Shown here: piece after piece, positions 44,951-54,231 of the stretch
Layout of the letters: the number at the start of each line of letters is the position of its first letter
How positions within the stretch are numbered: the stretch's first letter is position 1
Assembly (NCBI GenBank): GCA_963817075.1
Contig: CAWFMT010000005.1
Span: forward strand, 124,001-188,000
Direction: 5' to 3'
Source: DASPKM01 sp963817075
GTDB lineage: Bacteria; Bacteroidota; Bacteroidia; Chitinophagales; Chitinophagaceae
Length of the DNA stretch: 64,000 nucleotides
Notes under the pieces: generated by a model
Told to the model about the DNA's origin: nothing
Databases searched by the model: none
What the model saw: the letters and a program-made list of their open reading frames with translations, nothing else
Translations under genes and position numbers: made by a program

Positions 44951-46009
44951 ATGAGTAAAATACTTGTCACAGGCGGATGCGGATATATTGGATCACATAC
45001 AATAGTAGACCTCGTTGAAAATGGATATGATGTAATTTCTGTAGATAACAACTCAAGATCCAATCCGAGGATCCTTGAAGGGGTCGAAAAAATAACAGGA
45101 AAAAAAATTAAGAATTATAAAGTTGATCTCTGCAATTTCGACGACACTTTTGCCATCTTCCAGGAAAATGAAGACATCGCAGGTATCATTCATTTTGCCG
45201 CATTCAAAGCCGTGGGAGAATCAGTTGAACAACCATTGATGTACTTTGAAAACAATCTTACATCTTTGATAAATCTTCTTAAATGCGTGCAGGAATTTCA
45301 AATTCCATATTTCGTTTTTTCTTCTTCCTGCACTGTGTATGGTAACCCGGATCATATTCCGGTAACTGAATTTACTCCACCCAAGCCTGCAGAATCTCCA
45401 TATGGTTACACAAAACAAATGGGAGAACAGATCATAAATGAATATGCCAAATCAACTCCGCATACAAAATGCGTCCTACTCAGATATTTTAATCCGGTAG
45501 GGGCGCATCCAACAGCCTTCATTGGTGAATTGCCAATTGGGAAACCTGCGAACCTGGTTCCGGCAATCACTCAAACTGCAATAGGGAAATTACCACAGAT
45601 GAAAGTTTATGGAACAGATTATCCAACGCGGGATGGTTCCTGTATTCGCGACTTCGTTCATGTATCGGACATTGCAAGCGCTCACACATTATCAATGGAC
45701 TACCTGGTTGCACAAAAGCAATTGAAGAAATGCGAAGTGTTCAATCTTGGAACAGGGAATGGCGTAACAGTTTTGGAAGCCATTAAGGCATTCGAAAAAG
45801 TTTCAGGCGTTAAGCTGAATTATGCATTGGGACCGAGACGTCCTGGCGATGTGATCGCGATCTATGCAAATAATGACTATGCTAAGACTGAATTAGGCTG
45901 GAATCCTAAATATTCATTGGAGGATATGATGAGTACCGCCTGGAAATGGGAACAAAAGATAAAGGCTGATGAGGCATTCTATTCTAAAAAGCCGGCTGAC
46001 CTTAATTAG
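44951..46009 (+). CDS. galE: UDP-glucose 4-epimerase
   Basis: This 352-residue short-chain dehydrogenase interconverts UDP-glucose and UDP-galactose. The NAD-binding GGCGYIGSH is near residue 8, the catalytic SSSCTVYG near 125 and YGYTKQMGE near 150. RYFNPVGAHPT and RDFVHVSDIA are typical. Full length. It probably shares a promoter with rmlA. Confidence 0.95.
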   Translation: MSKILVTGGCGYIGSHTIVDLVENGYDVISVDNNSRSNPRILEGVEKITGKKIKNYKVDLCNFDDTFAIFQENEDIAGIIHFAAFKAVGESVEQPLMYFENNLTSLINLLKCVQEFQIPYFVFSSSCTVYGNPDHIPVTEFTPPKPAESPYGYTKQMGEQIINEYAKSTPHTKCVLLRYFNPVGAHPTAFIGELPIGKPANLVPAITQTAIGKLPQMKVYGTDYPTRDGSCIRDFVHVSDIASAHTLSMDYLVAQKQLKKCEVFNLGTGNGVTVLEAIKAFEKVSGVKLNYALGPRRPGDVIAIYANNDYAKTELGWNPKYSLEDMMSTAWKWEQKIKADEAFYSKKPADLN

Positions 46010-46120
46010 TTGAGTTGTTGATTGGTTAATTAGTCATTGTTCTTATCTATTAAATTTTACAACTCAACAATTCAACCAATAAACAATTCAACCAGTCGAC
46101 AAATCAACTGCCCATCTCCC

Positions 46121-46150
46121 TTGCCCATTAACCCTCTCCCCCTACCTTTG
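46121..46150 (+). promoter_or_regulatory. Consensus promoter of the transketolase C-subunit gene
   Basis: TTG (46121-46123), a 19-bp spacer and TACCTTTG (46143-46150) match the Bacteroidota consensus exactly. The ATG at 46169 lies 18 bp downstream. This fixes the start and excludes the long upstream in-frame extension. Confidence 0.8.
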
Positions 46151-46168
46151 CCCCACCAAATAAAACAA

Positions 46169-47131
46169 ATGCTTAAGGATATACAGGTGTTGAATGAAAA
46201 AGAAACCCGCGGAGGTTTTGGAGAAGGCATCTACGAATTAGGAAAGAAAAATCCAAATGTGGTTGCTCTTACTGCCGACCTGGCGGGCTCATTAAAACTC
46301 AACCAATTCATTAAAGATTTCCCAGACCGTTTTATTCAATGTGGCATAGCCGAGGCAAATATGATGGGGATCGCTGCCGGACTTACTATTGGGGGCAAGA
46401 TTCCATTTACAACAACATTTGCTAATTTTTCTACTGGCCGGGTTTATGATCAGATCCGTCAATCAATAGCGTATTCCGGAAAAAATGTAAAGATCTGCGC
46501 TTCCCATGCTGGAGTTACGTTAGGAGAAGATGGTGCCACTCACCAGATCCTTGAGGATATCGGAATGATGAAGATGTTACCAGGAATGACGGTGATCGTT
46601 CCATGCGATTTCAATCAGACAAGAGCTGCAACAATTGCCATTGCTGATTATGTTGGGCCAGTCTATCTAAGATTTGGCAGACCAAAATGGCCAAACTTCA
46701 CTGCAGAGGATCAATCATTCCAAATTGGAAAGGCCCAGATATTGTCAGAAGGAACTGACGTTTCAATATTTGCTTGCGGGCACTTGGTTTGGAAAGCCAT
46801 TGAAGCAGGTAAGATCCTCGAAGAACAAGGATTGAGTGTTGAGGTGATCAATATTCACACTATAAAACCCCTGGATGTTGAAGCAGTAATTAAATCTATC
46901 ACCAAAACAAAATGTGCGGTAACTGCGGAAGAACACAACGTGATTGGTGGACTTGGTGATAGTATAGCACAGGTAGCCGCAAAAAATCTTCCCATTCCAA
47001 TTGAATATATAGGTACCCAGGACACATTCGGCGAAAGTGGTACTCCCGGAGATTTGTTGAAGAAATACGGGTTGGATTCTCCCAATATTGTCAAGGCCGT
47101 TCAAAAGGTGATCGCAAGAAGGCAAGCCTGA
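46169..47131 (+). CDS. Transketolase C-terminal subunit
   Basis: This encodes 320 residues, MLKDIQVLNEKETRGGFGEGIYELGKKNPNVVALTADLAGSLK, the pyrimidine-binding half of a split transketolase. It retains the ThDP-site glutamate region (CGIAEANMMGIAAGL) and the C-terminal domain. It interconverts pentose-phosphate sugars only with the N-terminal subunit, which usually lies immediately upstream. That partner is absent from this window. Forty-four in-frame upstream codons are low-complexity repeat and precede the promoter, so they are not coding. Confidence 0.9.
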   Translation: MLKDIQVLNEKETRGGFGEGIYELGKKNPNVVALTADLAGSLKLNQFIKDFPDRFIQCGIAEANMMGIAAGLTIGGKIPFTTTFANFSTGRVYDQIRQSIAYSGKNVKICASHAGVTLGEDGATHQILEDIGMMKMLPGMTVIVPCDFNQTRAATIAIADYVGPVYLRFGRPKWPNFTAEDQSFQIGKAQILSEGTDVSIFACGHLVWKAIEAGKILEEQGLSVEVINIHTIKPLDVEAVIKSITKTKCAVTAEEHNVIGGLGDSIAQVAAKNLPIPIEYIGTQDTFGESGTPGDLLKKYGLDSPNIVKAVQKVIARRQA

Positions 47132-47261
47132 TCCATCTATACTTTATGATCAGAAAAAATCGTTTTAACCCAGCGGTTTGATCTTTTTGTTCGTATCACC
47201 GATTAAACCTTTGTTGATTATTTCGATCAAATACCTTTTTTAAATGCTAACCTAATACTGA

Positions 47262-47813
47262 ATGTCGGTTACAACCCACGATAGCGAATTGCTAATAGAA
47301 TTCCGTAACCCCAACACCAAAGAAAAAGCCTTTACCTCCATAATCAGGAAGTATCAGGAGAAACTTTACTGGCATATCAGGAGAATGATTGTTGACCATG
47401 AGGACACAAATGATGTTCTTCAAAACGTCTTCATAAGAGTCTGGAACGGACTTGAGAATTTTCGGGAGGACGCTCAATTATATACCTGGTTATACCGGAT
47501 CGCAACGAATGAATCCCTCACTTTTATAGAGCAGCAAAAGAAAAGAGCCTCTGTTTCATTAAGTTCTGTTGAATCTGGCCTTAGCAATAAGATCAAAGCA
47601 GATAAACATTTCGATGCCAATAAATTAGAATGGAAACTCCAGTTAGCCATTCAGCAACTTCCTGAAAAGCAGCGAGTTGTATTCAGCCTGAGATATTATG
47701 ACGAAATGCCATATGAAGAGATGAGCAGGGTACTTGAAACCTCAGAGGGGGCTTTAAAGGCATCCTATCACCACGCGGTCAAGAAAATTGAGGATTACAT
47801 CATCAATCATTAA
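47262..47813 (+). CDS. ECF-type RNA polymerase sigma factor
   Basis: This 183-residue sigma factor has region 2 (DHEDTNDVLQNVFIRVWNGLENFREDAQLYTWLYRIATNESL) and region 4 (LQLAIQQLPEKQRVVFSLRYYDEMPYEEMSRVLETSEGALKASYHHAVKKI). It lacks region 3, as in extracytoplasmic-function sigma factors. A possible promoter is TTG at 47211 with TACCTTTT at 47232-47239. The next two genes are probably its membrane partner and target. Confidence 0.92.
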   Translation: MSVTTHDSELLIEFRNPNTKEKAFTSIIRKYQEKLYWHIRRMIVDHEDTNDVLQNVFIRVWNGLENFREDAQLYTWLYRIATNESLTFIEQQKKRASVSLSSVESGLSNKIKADKHFDANKLEWKLQLAIQQLPEKQRVVFSLRYYDEMPYEEMSRVLETSEGALKASYHHAVKKIEDYIINH

Positions 47814-47846
47814 ACTTAGGTAAGGAATTTCAGTCCGAAATGAGTC

Positions 47847-48599
47847 ATGGAACCGAATATTACCATATTACAGGAAGTTCAGCAGATCAGTCCAATAGTG
47901 GCTGGGGTCGGACAGGCAAACCCTTTCCAGGTTCCTGATGGCTATTTTGAAGGTTTTGCAGGCAAGATGATGCTGCTTTTAAAGGCTGAGTCAATTTCTG
48001 CGAAGGATGAATTGCAATCCCTTTCACCACTTCTAAATAGCATTGCTAAAAAGGTGCCTTTTGAAGTTCCGGCTGGGTATTTCGAGGAATTGAGTGAACA
48101 GGCAGTTGAAGGTTTGAAGGCTATTGAATTCGTGAATGTTGAATTGGAGAACCTTTCTCCGCTGATGAATGATCTTAAATCAAAATCAGTGTATGAAGTT
48201 CCTGCTGGTTATTTTGACTCCTTACCGGAAATTATCCTGGCTGCCGCTAAAACCAGTCGACCTGCTAAAGTGGTGTCCATTGGTCTTGGAAAAAGAATAA
48301 TGCAATATGCAGCCGCTGCAATGGTAATTGGATTTTTAGCTATCGCAGGTTGGTTGTATTTCTCTCCTGCAACTCCGTCTACGGCCGGAATTGAATCAAC
48401 GGTTAAGCAGATTGGCGACGACGAGATCATTCGTTTCCTTGAAAACAATGAAACGGATGTTGTAGCTGAATCCGGATTCAATGGAGCTGAAGAAATGGAT
48501 GAAACAGATATGAAAACAATGCTTGCCAATGTATCTGATGAAGAACTGGAAAATTTTGCAGTCGAAAACACAGATCTAAATAATACTCTATCGAATTAA
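47847..48599 (+). CDS. Membrane protein with triplicated N-terminal motif, probable sigma partner
   Basis: This encodes 250 residues. Three internal repeats of about 45 residues precede one membrane helix. Each has the form (I/L)SP(I/L)...PF-VP-GYFE: ISPIVAGVGQANPFQVPDGYFEGF, LSPLLNSIAKKVPFEVPAGYFEEL and LSPLMNDLKSKSVYEVPAGYFDSL. The helix is at about 150-170 (YAAAAMVIGFLAIAGWLYF). The C-terminus is very acidic. It lies 33 bp after the sigma gene, so I infer an anti-sigma-like role, but no classic zinc-binding anti-sigma motif is seen. Confidence 0.7.
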   Translation: MEPNITILQEVQQISPIVAGVGQANPFQVPDGYFEGFAGKMMLLLKAESISAKDELQSLSPLLNSIAKKVPFEVPAGYFEELSEQAVEGLKAIEFVNVELENLSPLMNDLKSKSVYEVPAGYFDSLPEIILAAAKTSRPAKVVSIGLGKRIMQYAAAAMVIGFLAIAGWLYFSPATPSTAGIESTVKQIGDDEIIRFLENNETDVVAESGFNGAEEMDETDMKTMLANVSDEELENFAVENTDLNNTLSN

Positions 48600-48609
48600 T
48601 TTGACACTC

Positions 48610-49020
48610 ATGAAAAAGTTATTAGTAATACTTGGACTTACCCTGACGTGCGCCCTCTCGGGGATGGCACAGGATGGTGAAAAAGGGGATGGGGGAAGAA
48701 TTAAGGCTTTACAAATAGCTTTCCTTACCCAGAAATTAAACCTTAAACCGGAAGAAGCGCAACGCTTTTGGCCTGTTTTTAATCAGTACCAGGATGAACT
48801 TAGAAGAATCCGTATGGACGGAAAGAATCTGGATGAAGTTGACAAAGACCAAAAAGTAGTAGATGTTCGGAAAAAATATTTCGAAGAATTCTCTAAGGTC
48901 CTCAACAAAGAACGTGCTAACAGGGTATTCAAGGCAGACAATGAATTCAGAGATGTGATCCGTAAAGAAATTCAGGAACGCCGGCAATTAAAACAAGACC
49001 GGCGCGGGTTGAAGCAGTAG
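48610..49020 (+). CDS. Spy/CpxP-like periplasmic stress protein
   Basis: This encodes 136 residues from the ATG at 48610: signal peptide MKKLLVILGLTLTCALSGMAQ, then a helical, charged mature part. The segment LTQKLNLKPEEAQRFWPVFNQYQDELRR resembles the LTxxQ-type helices of Spy/CpxP-like proteins. The C-terminus is rich in Arg/Lys/Gln. It is third in the sigma-factor operon, where such proteins often act as envelope stress sensors or chaperones. Confidence 0.7.
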   Translation: MKKLLVILGLTLTCALSGMAQDGEKGDGGRIKALQIAFLTQKLNLKPEEAQRFWPVFNQYQDELRRIRMDGKNLDEVDKDQKVVDVRKKYFEEFSKVLNKERANRVFKADNEFRDVIRKEIQERRQLKQDRRGLKQ

Positions 49021-49248
49021 GTAATTGGGAAAAGTGGAATTGGGAAATTTTGAAAACTATAAAAAACTCATTTTCCCAATTTCCCAATCCTGAGCGAAGG
49101 GAAGGAACCAAATTCAAAATTGATTAAACTCGGTGTTTTTCATAGGTTAGCAACGGCCGGCTCTTTCCAGGGCAGGCCTTTTTAATTTGAAAATTTCCCA
49201 ATTTGAAAATTTGAAAATATTGGATCTCATTTTCCCAATTCCAAAATT
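49021..49248. repeat. Spacer with short direct repeats and a hairpin
   Basis: The motif 'ttttcccaatttcccaatcc' recurs on both sides ('ttgaaaatttcccaatttga'). A CCTGAGCGAAGGGAAGGA remnant is at 49089-49106. The stretch ggccggctctttccagggcaggccttttt at 49156-49184 is a terminator-like hairpin on the plus strand for the sigma operon. Confidence 0.5.
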
Positions 49249-49983
49249 TCAAAATTCTGATACTGGAGTTTTAATATCATGGTAAAATAGAAACTTCCAT
49301 CCTTCCTTCTTCCCCTTTTCCCACCATTCCTGTCTTAGTTGCATGCACTTCTTCCCATCATAATCATACTTGGCTATGAACTTTGTTCTCATTTGCTGAA
49401 GTTGAGGAGCATCATCGCCACCAAAAAAAACAGTTTCGCCCCCATCTACAATCCAAAAAACCTGATGATAAGGACTATGCGCTGCTGTGACTTCATATTT
49501 TATATACCCATCCAGCACGCCATTTCCATCAAGTAACACAACATTTGAACTGTTTTTTAGCGGTTCAACTTCCTCTGGAATGAAAGACGGAAATCCTTTT
49601 GTTAATGCAAAATCAAGTTCCTTCCCCTGGAGGTAATAGGTTGCGTTGGGGAAATTCAATTGACGTTGCCCGTCTAACTCTCGACTTATTCCTCCAGCAT
49701 GATCTTTATGAAGATGTGATAAAAGCACCTTTGTAACTTCAGAGGGATTAATGCCGGTATCCATTAAATTTTTGTGAAGCTGGAGTACACCATCTTTTTC
49801 AAATCCGAGGCCTGTGTCCAATAATAGAACATCTTCAGATGTAATAACCACAAATGGCTGAATCTCTACTAACAAACTTCCTGCTGGTCTTCCTTGTAAT
49901 TCATCGGTTGTTTCATCAAATGGAACAAAGAGCTTGGTTTTATCAACAGTAAATGAGCCTTCTGAAAGTGGATGTATGGTCAA
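49249..49983 (-). CDS. Metallo-beta-lactamase-fold hydrolase
   Basis: This 244-residue protein has the zinc-binding signature SHLHKDHAGG near residue 93, a third ligand region VTAAHSPYHQVFW, and Asp in FGGDDAP. No signal peptide is present, so it is cytosolic. Similar proteins are annotated as lactonase- or glyoxalase-like, but the substrate is not evident. It is convergent with the sigma operon. Confidence 0.85.
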   Translation of the reverse strand: MTIHPLSEGSFTVDKTKLFVPFDETTDELQGRPAGSLLVEIQPFVVITSEDVLLLDTGLGFEKDGVLQLHKNLMDTGINPSEVTKVLLSHLHKDHAGGISRELDGQRQLNFPNATYYLQGKELDFALTKGFPSFIPEEVEPLKNSSNVVLLDGNGVLDGYIKYEVTAAHSPYHQVFWIVDGGETVFFGGDDAPQLQQMRTKFIAKYDYDGKKCMQLRQEWWEKGKKEGWKFLFYHDIKTPVSEF

Positions 49984-49989
49984 AGGTTA

Positions 49990-50130
49990 GATGAATTTAA
50001 TCGTAAAGAAACGAAGACGTAGGGAACCTTGCGAAACTTTGCGCCCTTGCGACTTAGCGGTTAAATTCTTCATTTTCCCTGCTTGACTGCGCAGCAGGCA
50101 AGAAATTTTCAAATTCTCAAATTTTTCAAA
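49990..50130. repeat. GCAAAG-type repeat plus short hairpin
   Basis: The block 'aaagaaacgaagacgtaggg ... gcgacttagcggttaaattc' belongs to the dispersed family. The hairpin CCTGCTTGACTGCGCAGCAGG (50079-50099) resembles those at 8640 and 8806. It adjoins the rodA stop codon. Confidence 0.55.
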
Positions 50131-51477
50131 TTACCGCAACACCATCTGCCTGTCCGCATCGAGTCTGATCAGAATAAATAATAAGATTGAGAACGTAAGC
50201 AGTGAGGTACCGCCATAGCTGATAAAAGGAAGAGGAATTCCAATTACTGGTGCAAGACCAATGGTCATGCATATATTGATCGCGATATGGAAAAAAATTA
50301 CAGAGGCTACGCCATATGCATAACATCGACTAAAAACACTTCGCTGTCGCTCAGCAATGGTCACAATCCGTAATAGCAAGATCAGGTAAATTCCTAAAAA
50401 GATTACGCTTCCTAAAAAACCGAAGCCCTCTCCGATGGTGCAGAATATGAAATCGGTTCTTTGCTCTGGAACAAAATCATACCTGGTTTGTGTACCCTTC
50501 AATAATCCTTTTCCCATAAATCCACCGCTACCAATCGCAATCTTGCTTTGCCGAACGTTATAGTCGCCTTCATCCCTGTCTTTTTTTCTAACGCTCTGTT
50601 CAATCTCAACTACAGCAGCTGCATCCTTTGGAATATACTCCTTGCCTATCGTATCATAGATCCTCTTGGTTTGATATGGTTTCAGAACATGATCAAAAAT
50701 ATATGGAACTACAAATAACACGGTTCCAACGCTCATAGCCCAAAGGATAACAATGTAAAACAAGACCTGTCTCTTTCTTCTGATCTGTCGCCATTGAAAA
50801 TAGGCTATCAGGATCCCGATTCCCGTAAGGATCATTGCAAGTGTATACTTTTCAACCAGCAAGGTCGCTACAACAAGAACTGCTATAGAAAATCCGATGA
50901 TCAGATAACCTGCAGGCAATCCTTCTCTAAACATTACAATAAAGAACGAAAAATATACAAGCGCCAAACCAGTCTCACTTTGGAGAATTGCAAGGATCGC
51001 AGGAACCAGGACTATTGCTGAGGCTATAAGTTGGGCACGGGATTTTGAAAAATTAGTATCAACCCTTGACAAATACTTTGCAAGCGCCAGATTCACGAAC
51101 ACCTTACATAATTCAGCAGGTTGCAATTGAAAAGCTGTTCCAAATCTTATGATTGACTCGGTTCCTTTTACCTTACTGTGAAAGGGGAACACAAGTAAGA
51201 GAAGCAGCAGACCAAATACATACCAGAGATTGGCCGTGGCTGTAAAAAATTTACTGTCAGTGACCAGGATAAAAACTCCAAGAAAGGATGCAATTATGAA
51301 ATAGAGCGATTGACGGCTATAATCAGTTTTCAATGAAAGAAATCCCTGCAGCACATTATCACCTTCGCGATAGGTTGCAGCAAAAATACTCATGATGCCT
51401 ACGAGGCATAGGATTAGGTAGATCCAAACCAGGCTCCAATCCACTCCTTTCGATATGACAGAATTTCTTTGACTCAT
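50131..51477 (-). CDS. rodA: Rod-shape SEDS glycosyltransferase RodA
   Basis: This encodes 448 residues with about ten membrane helices. SEDS-family peptidoglycan polymerase features are visible: LKGTQTRYDFVPEQRTDFIFCTIGEGFGFLGS and the C-terminal GIPLPFISYGGTSLL. It overlaps mrdA by 4 bp, implying translational coupling. It works with PBP2 in the elongasome. An extended middle region (about 200-300) is usual in Bacteroidota. Confidence 0.94.
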   Translation of the reverse strand: MSQRNSVISKGVDWSLVWIYLILCLVGIMSIFAATYREGDNVLQGFLSLKTDYSRQSLYFIIASFLGVFILVTDSKFFTATANLWYVFGLLLLLLVFPFHSKVKGTESIIRFGTAFQLQPAELCKVFVNLALAKYLSRVDTNFSKSRAQLIASAIVLVPAILAILQSETGLALVYFSFFIVMFREGLPAGYLIIGFSIAVLVVATLLVEKYTLAMILTGIGILIAYFQWRQIRRKRQVLFYIVILWAMSVGTVLFVVPYIFDHVLKPYQTKRIYDTIGKEYIPKDAAAVVEIEQSVRKKDRDEGDYNVRQSKIAIGSGGFMGKGLLKGTQTRYDFVPEQRTDFIFCTIGEGFGFLGSVIFLGIYLILLLRIVTIAERQRSVFSRCYAYGVASVIFFHIAINICMTIGLAPVIGIPLPFISYGGTSLLTFSILLFILIRLDADRQMVLR

Positions 51478-53546
51478 ACCTGGCGAATTCTTTTTCTATC
51501 AGCTTCAAGAATTGCAGCACCGGTTCTGCGATCTTTATTTGGATTATCAACTGGGGCGGTATCCTTTTTAGGATCCTCTCCTCTTAAATATCTTCTGTAT
51601 ATGGTGCTGTCCTTGGTAAGATTTGCAAAGAAGGCTGCACGAGTTGAGTCAGCGATGTATTGCAATCTGTCAAGGTATTCAGGCATCAGGTTTGCCGCTG
51701 CAATTCGTTCCACTTCCTTAACCCGATCCGCGCGCAAACTATCTGTCAAATATTTCTCCATCATTAATGAAGCTATTGGGGCTGCCCAGGTGGCACCAAA
51801 TCCAGCGTTTTCTACCACAACTGCGATTGCAATTCTTGGATTCTCTCTTGGAGCAAAACAAACGAAGACGGAATTATCTTTCAACTGCACTACCCTTCCA
51901 TCCAGGACTCGTTTATTTTCAGCTGTACCAGTCTTCGCGCAGATATTAATTCCAGGTATTCGGGCGGCCATAGCAGTTCCTCTGTCCACAACATCCTGCA
52001 TTCCGCCAATAACTGTTTCATAGTCCTCATCCGATATGCCTGTCAACACCTCATGTTTTTTTTGAAATTGATTGAGGAGGGTATCAGAGTCATTCTGAGA
52101 ATCTATTTTTTCTACAAAATGCGGCACATAATAATATCCTTTATTAGCGATGATGCACATTGCATTTGCCAACTGCAAAGGAGTACCCAGCATCATGTCC
52201 TGTCCAATTCCCAGAGTAAGATTAGTACAGGAATTCCAGCTGTTGCGATAAACCCTGTTATACCTGGCAGTGTCTGGAACCAGCCCGTTATCCTCGCTGG
52301 GAAGGTCAATTCCTAATTTATGTCCCAGGCCAAAATCACTTGTATACTGTTTCCATCTTGCATATCCATCTTTCACATTCGCATATTTTGGATTGTCAAC
52401 TGTCATCCGATAAACATGAGCGTAATATGCGTTGCAGGAATTAGCGATTGAGAGTCTGAGATTGGCAGCGTGTCCGGGATTCTCGTGCGTACAGGCAGGT
52501 TTTCCATGTCCACATCCATAATATCGTCCTCTGCAATCAAAGCCATATGAAGAAGTAATGATGCCTTCATCAAGAGCGATGAGGGCCCCTACTGGTTTGA
52601 AGGCTGAGCCAGGGGGATAAAGACCCTTAATCCCCCGGTTCAAGAGTGGACCCGCTACGTCTAATACAAGTTTCTGATAATTCTTTTGCTTATTCGGACC
52701 GGTGAGATCGTTCGGATTAAAAGTTGGACCAGATGCCATTGCGATAACTCCACCGGTTTTAGGGTCTAATGCCACTACAGCTCCCACCTTATTTGTCATT
52801 AGCTTTTCAGCCAATTGCTGTACATCTATATCAATAAAAGTTCTGAGATTTCTCCCAGCTACGGCCGGTGTATCAAATTTTCCGTTCTCATATCTTCCAA
52901 CCAATCTGTTTTTGTTATCCTTGATCCTGTACTCTACACCTCTCTTTCCCATCAGGACAGATTCATAATATTGCTCAAGACCGCTTCGCCCAACATAATC
53001 TCCAAGCTGATAAAAATAATTTGAACGTTTGAGGATGGCAGAATCTACTTCTCCAATATATCCCATGATATGCGCTCCAGCATTAAAAGGATAAGTTCTG
53101 ACAGGTCGGTCTTGCAGATAGAAACCTTTGAACTTCCAGAGATTTTCTTCCAATCGGGCATGTAGGGCTGGAGGAAGCAGATCTTCGAAGATGGATGGTC
53201 TTACCCTCGTATTCTTGATTATTGCAGCAATGATCCTTTCCTTGAATTCTGTTGTGTCAATCTCAAGTAATCTGCAAAGATCAACAGTATCAATGTTTTT
53301 AACCTCGGCAGGAATTACAACCAGGTCGTACATGATCGTATTATCCAGTATCGCTTTGCCTTTTCGGTCATAAATGATTCCCCTGGTTGGATAAACCCGC
53401 TTTGGAAAAAGTGCATTTTCCCTTGCGAGCTCAGTGTATTTGCTGGAAATGATCTGGAGGTTGAACAATTGCAACACTATCACCAGGAACATCCCGATAA
53501 AGATCAACCGTATTATTGTACTCCTGCTCTGATTAAATACCGACAT
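51474..53546 (-). CDS. mrdA: Penicillin-binding protein 2
   Basis: This 690-residue class B transpeptidase has one N-terminal membrane helix and a PBP dimerisation domain. The catalytic SxxK is S314-A-F-K317 in PPGSAFKPVG, followed by the SxN region IANSCNAYY and KTG in CAKTGTAEN. A C-terminal extension of about 90 charged residues follows the catalytic domain. It cross-links new peptidoglycan during elongation, in the same operon as mreBCD and rodA. Confidence 0.94.
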   Translation of the reverse strand: MSVFNQSRSTIIRLIFIGMFLVIVLQLFNLQIISSKYTELARENALFPKRVYPTRGIIYDRKGKAILDNTIMYDLVVIPAEVKNIDTVDLCRLLEIDTTEFKERIIAAIIKNTRVRPSIFEDLLPPALHARLEENLWKFKGFYLQDRPVRTYPFNAGAHIMGYIGEVDSAILKRSNYFYQLGDYVGRSGLEQYYESVLMGKRGVEYRIKDNKNRLVGRYENGKFDTPAVAGRNLRTFIDIDVQQLAEKLMTNKVGAVVALDPKTGGVIAMASGPTFNPNDLTGPNKQKNYQKLVLDVAGPLLNRGIKGLYPPGSAFKPVGALIALDEGIITSSYGFDCRGRYYGCGHGKPACTHENPGHAANLRLSIANSCNAYYAHVYRMTVDNPKYANVKDGYARWKQYTSDFGLGHKLGIDLPSEDNGLVPDTARYNRVYRNSWNSCTNLTLGIGQDMMLGTPLQLANAMCIIANKGYYYVPHFVEKIDSQNDSDTLLNQFQKKHEVLTGISDEDYETVIGGMQDVVDRGTAMAARIPGINICAKTGTAENKRVLDGRVVQLKDNSVFVCFAPRENPRIAIAVVVENAGFGATWAAPIASLMMEKYLTDSLRADRVKEVERIAAANLMPEYLDRLQYIADSTRAAFFANLTKDSTIYRRYLRGEDPKKDTAPVDNPNKDRRTGAAILEADRKRIRQV

Positions 53547-53697
53547 ATTGATGAAGTCCGAGGTAAGTGGTACGATGGACGATTTCGCACAAGCTTAGTG
53601 ATTGCAAATATCATAAACGGTGAGAGACTTTCCCTTAGTGCAGTAGAAAAAGAATTTATAAATTCCTATTGATGCAAAACTGAAGGTTATTTCTGGC

Positions 53698-54231
53698 TTA
53701 AGCTTTATTCGTCCTGTATCTCTCCTTTCTTACGAAAAGCATCTCAACCAGGAACACCATCAACAGACTAATCCCAGTTGATGCCAGGACCTTTGATATA
53801 AAGTACCAGAGAGAACCCACCTGTAGCCATTCAAGGAATACGAGGTAGGAATGATGCAGAATTGTAAGGATCAGCACTAAGGTGAAATATGGAGCCCAAC
53901 CCATACTCCTGATGGATGGTGAAGCATAACTGGCCTCAGCACCTTCCTGTGGGATCAGCAGATTTACAAGAAACGGACGTATGTAGGCAATTAAGGTACA
54001 CGCGGCTGCGTGTAGGCCTGGTGTGTCAAGAAAATAATCCAGCGACAAACCAAAAACAAATCCAGTCAGGGTTAACCATCCTCTCCCCAGGTTAAAGGGT
54101 AACCAAATGATATATAAATAATACAGGTATGGCGTAATGGACTGGTGCAGGAATGGAATATGATGCAGAACAAGCGCCTGAATGAGGATGAAAAAAACAA
54201 AACGAATAATATTTTTGACAAAGCTGCTCAT
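53698..54231 (-). CDS. mreD: Rod shape-determining protein MreD
   Basis: This 177-residue protein has five to six hydrophobic segments. Its position between mreC (overlap of 4 bp) and mrdA is the main evidence, as MreD sequences are poorly conserved. FNLGRGWLTLTGFVFGLSLDYF is typical. The following 151-bp spacer to mrdA carries no ORF on the coding strand. Confidence 0.85.
   Translation of the reverse strand: MSSFVKNIIRFVFFILIQALVLHHIPFLHQSITPYLYYLYIIWLPFNLGRGWLTLTGFVFGLSLDYFLDTPGLHAAACTLIAYIRPFLVNLLIPQEGAEASYASPSIRSMGWAPYFTLVLILTILHHSYLVFLEWLQVGSLWYFISKVLASTGISLLMVFLVEMLFVRKERYRTNKA

Noticed and set aside
46037..46168. N-terminal extension of the transketolase subunit
   Set aside because: The codons are low-complexity Asn/Pro/Leu repeat sequence and lie upstream of or within the consensus promoter at 46121-46150.
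53469..53672. ORF of 67 codons opposite the start of mrdA
   Set aside because: Most of it is antisense to a well-supported gene and it lacks a recognisable product or promoter.
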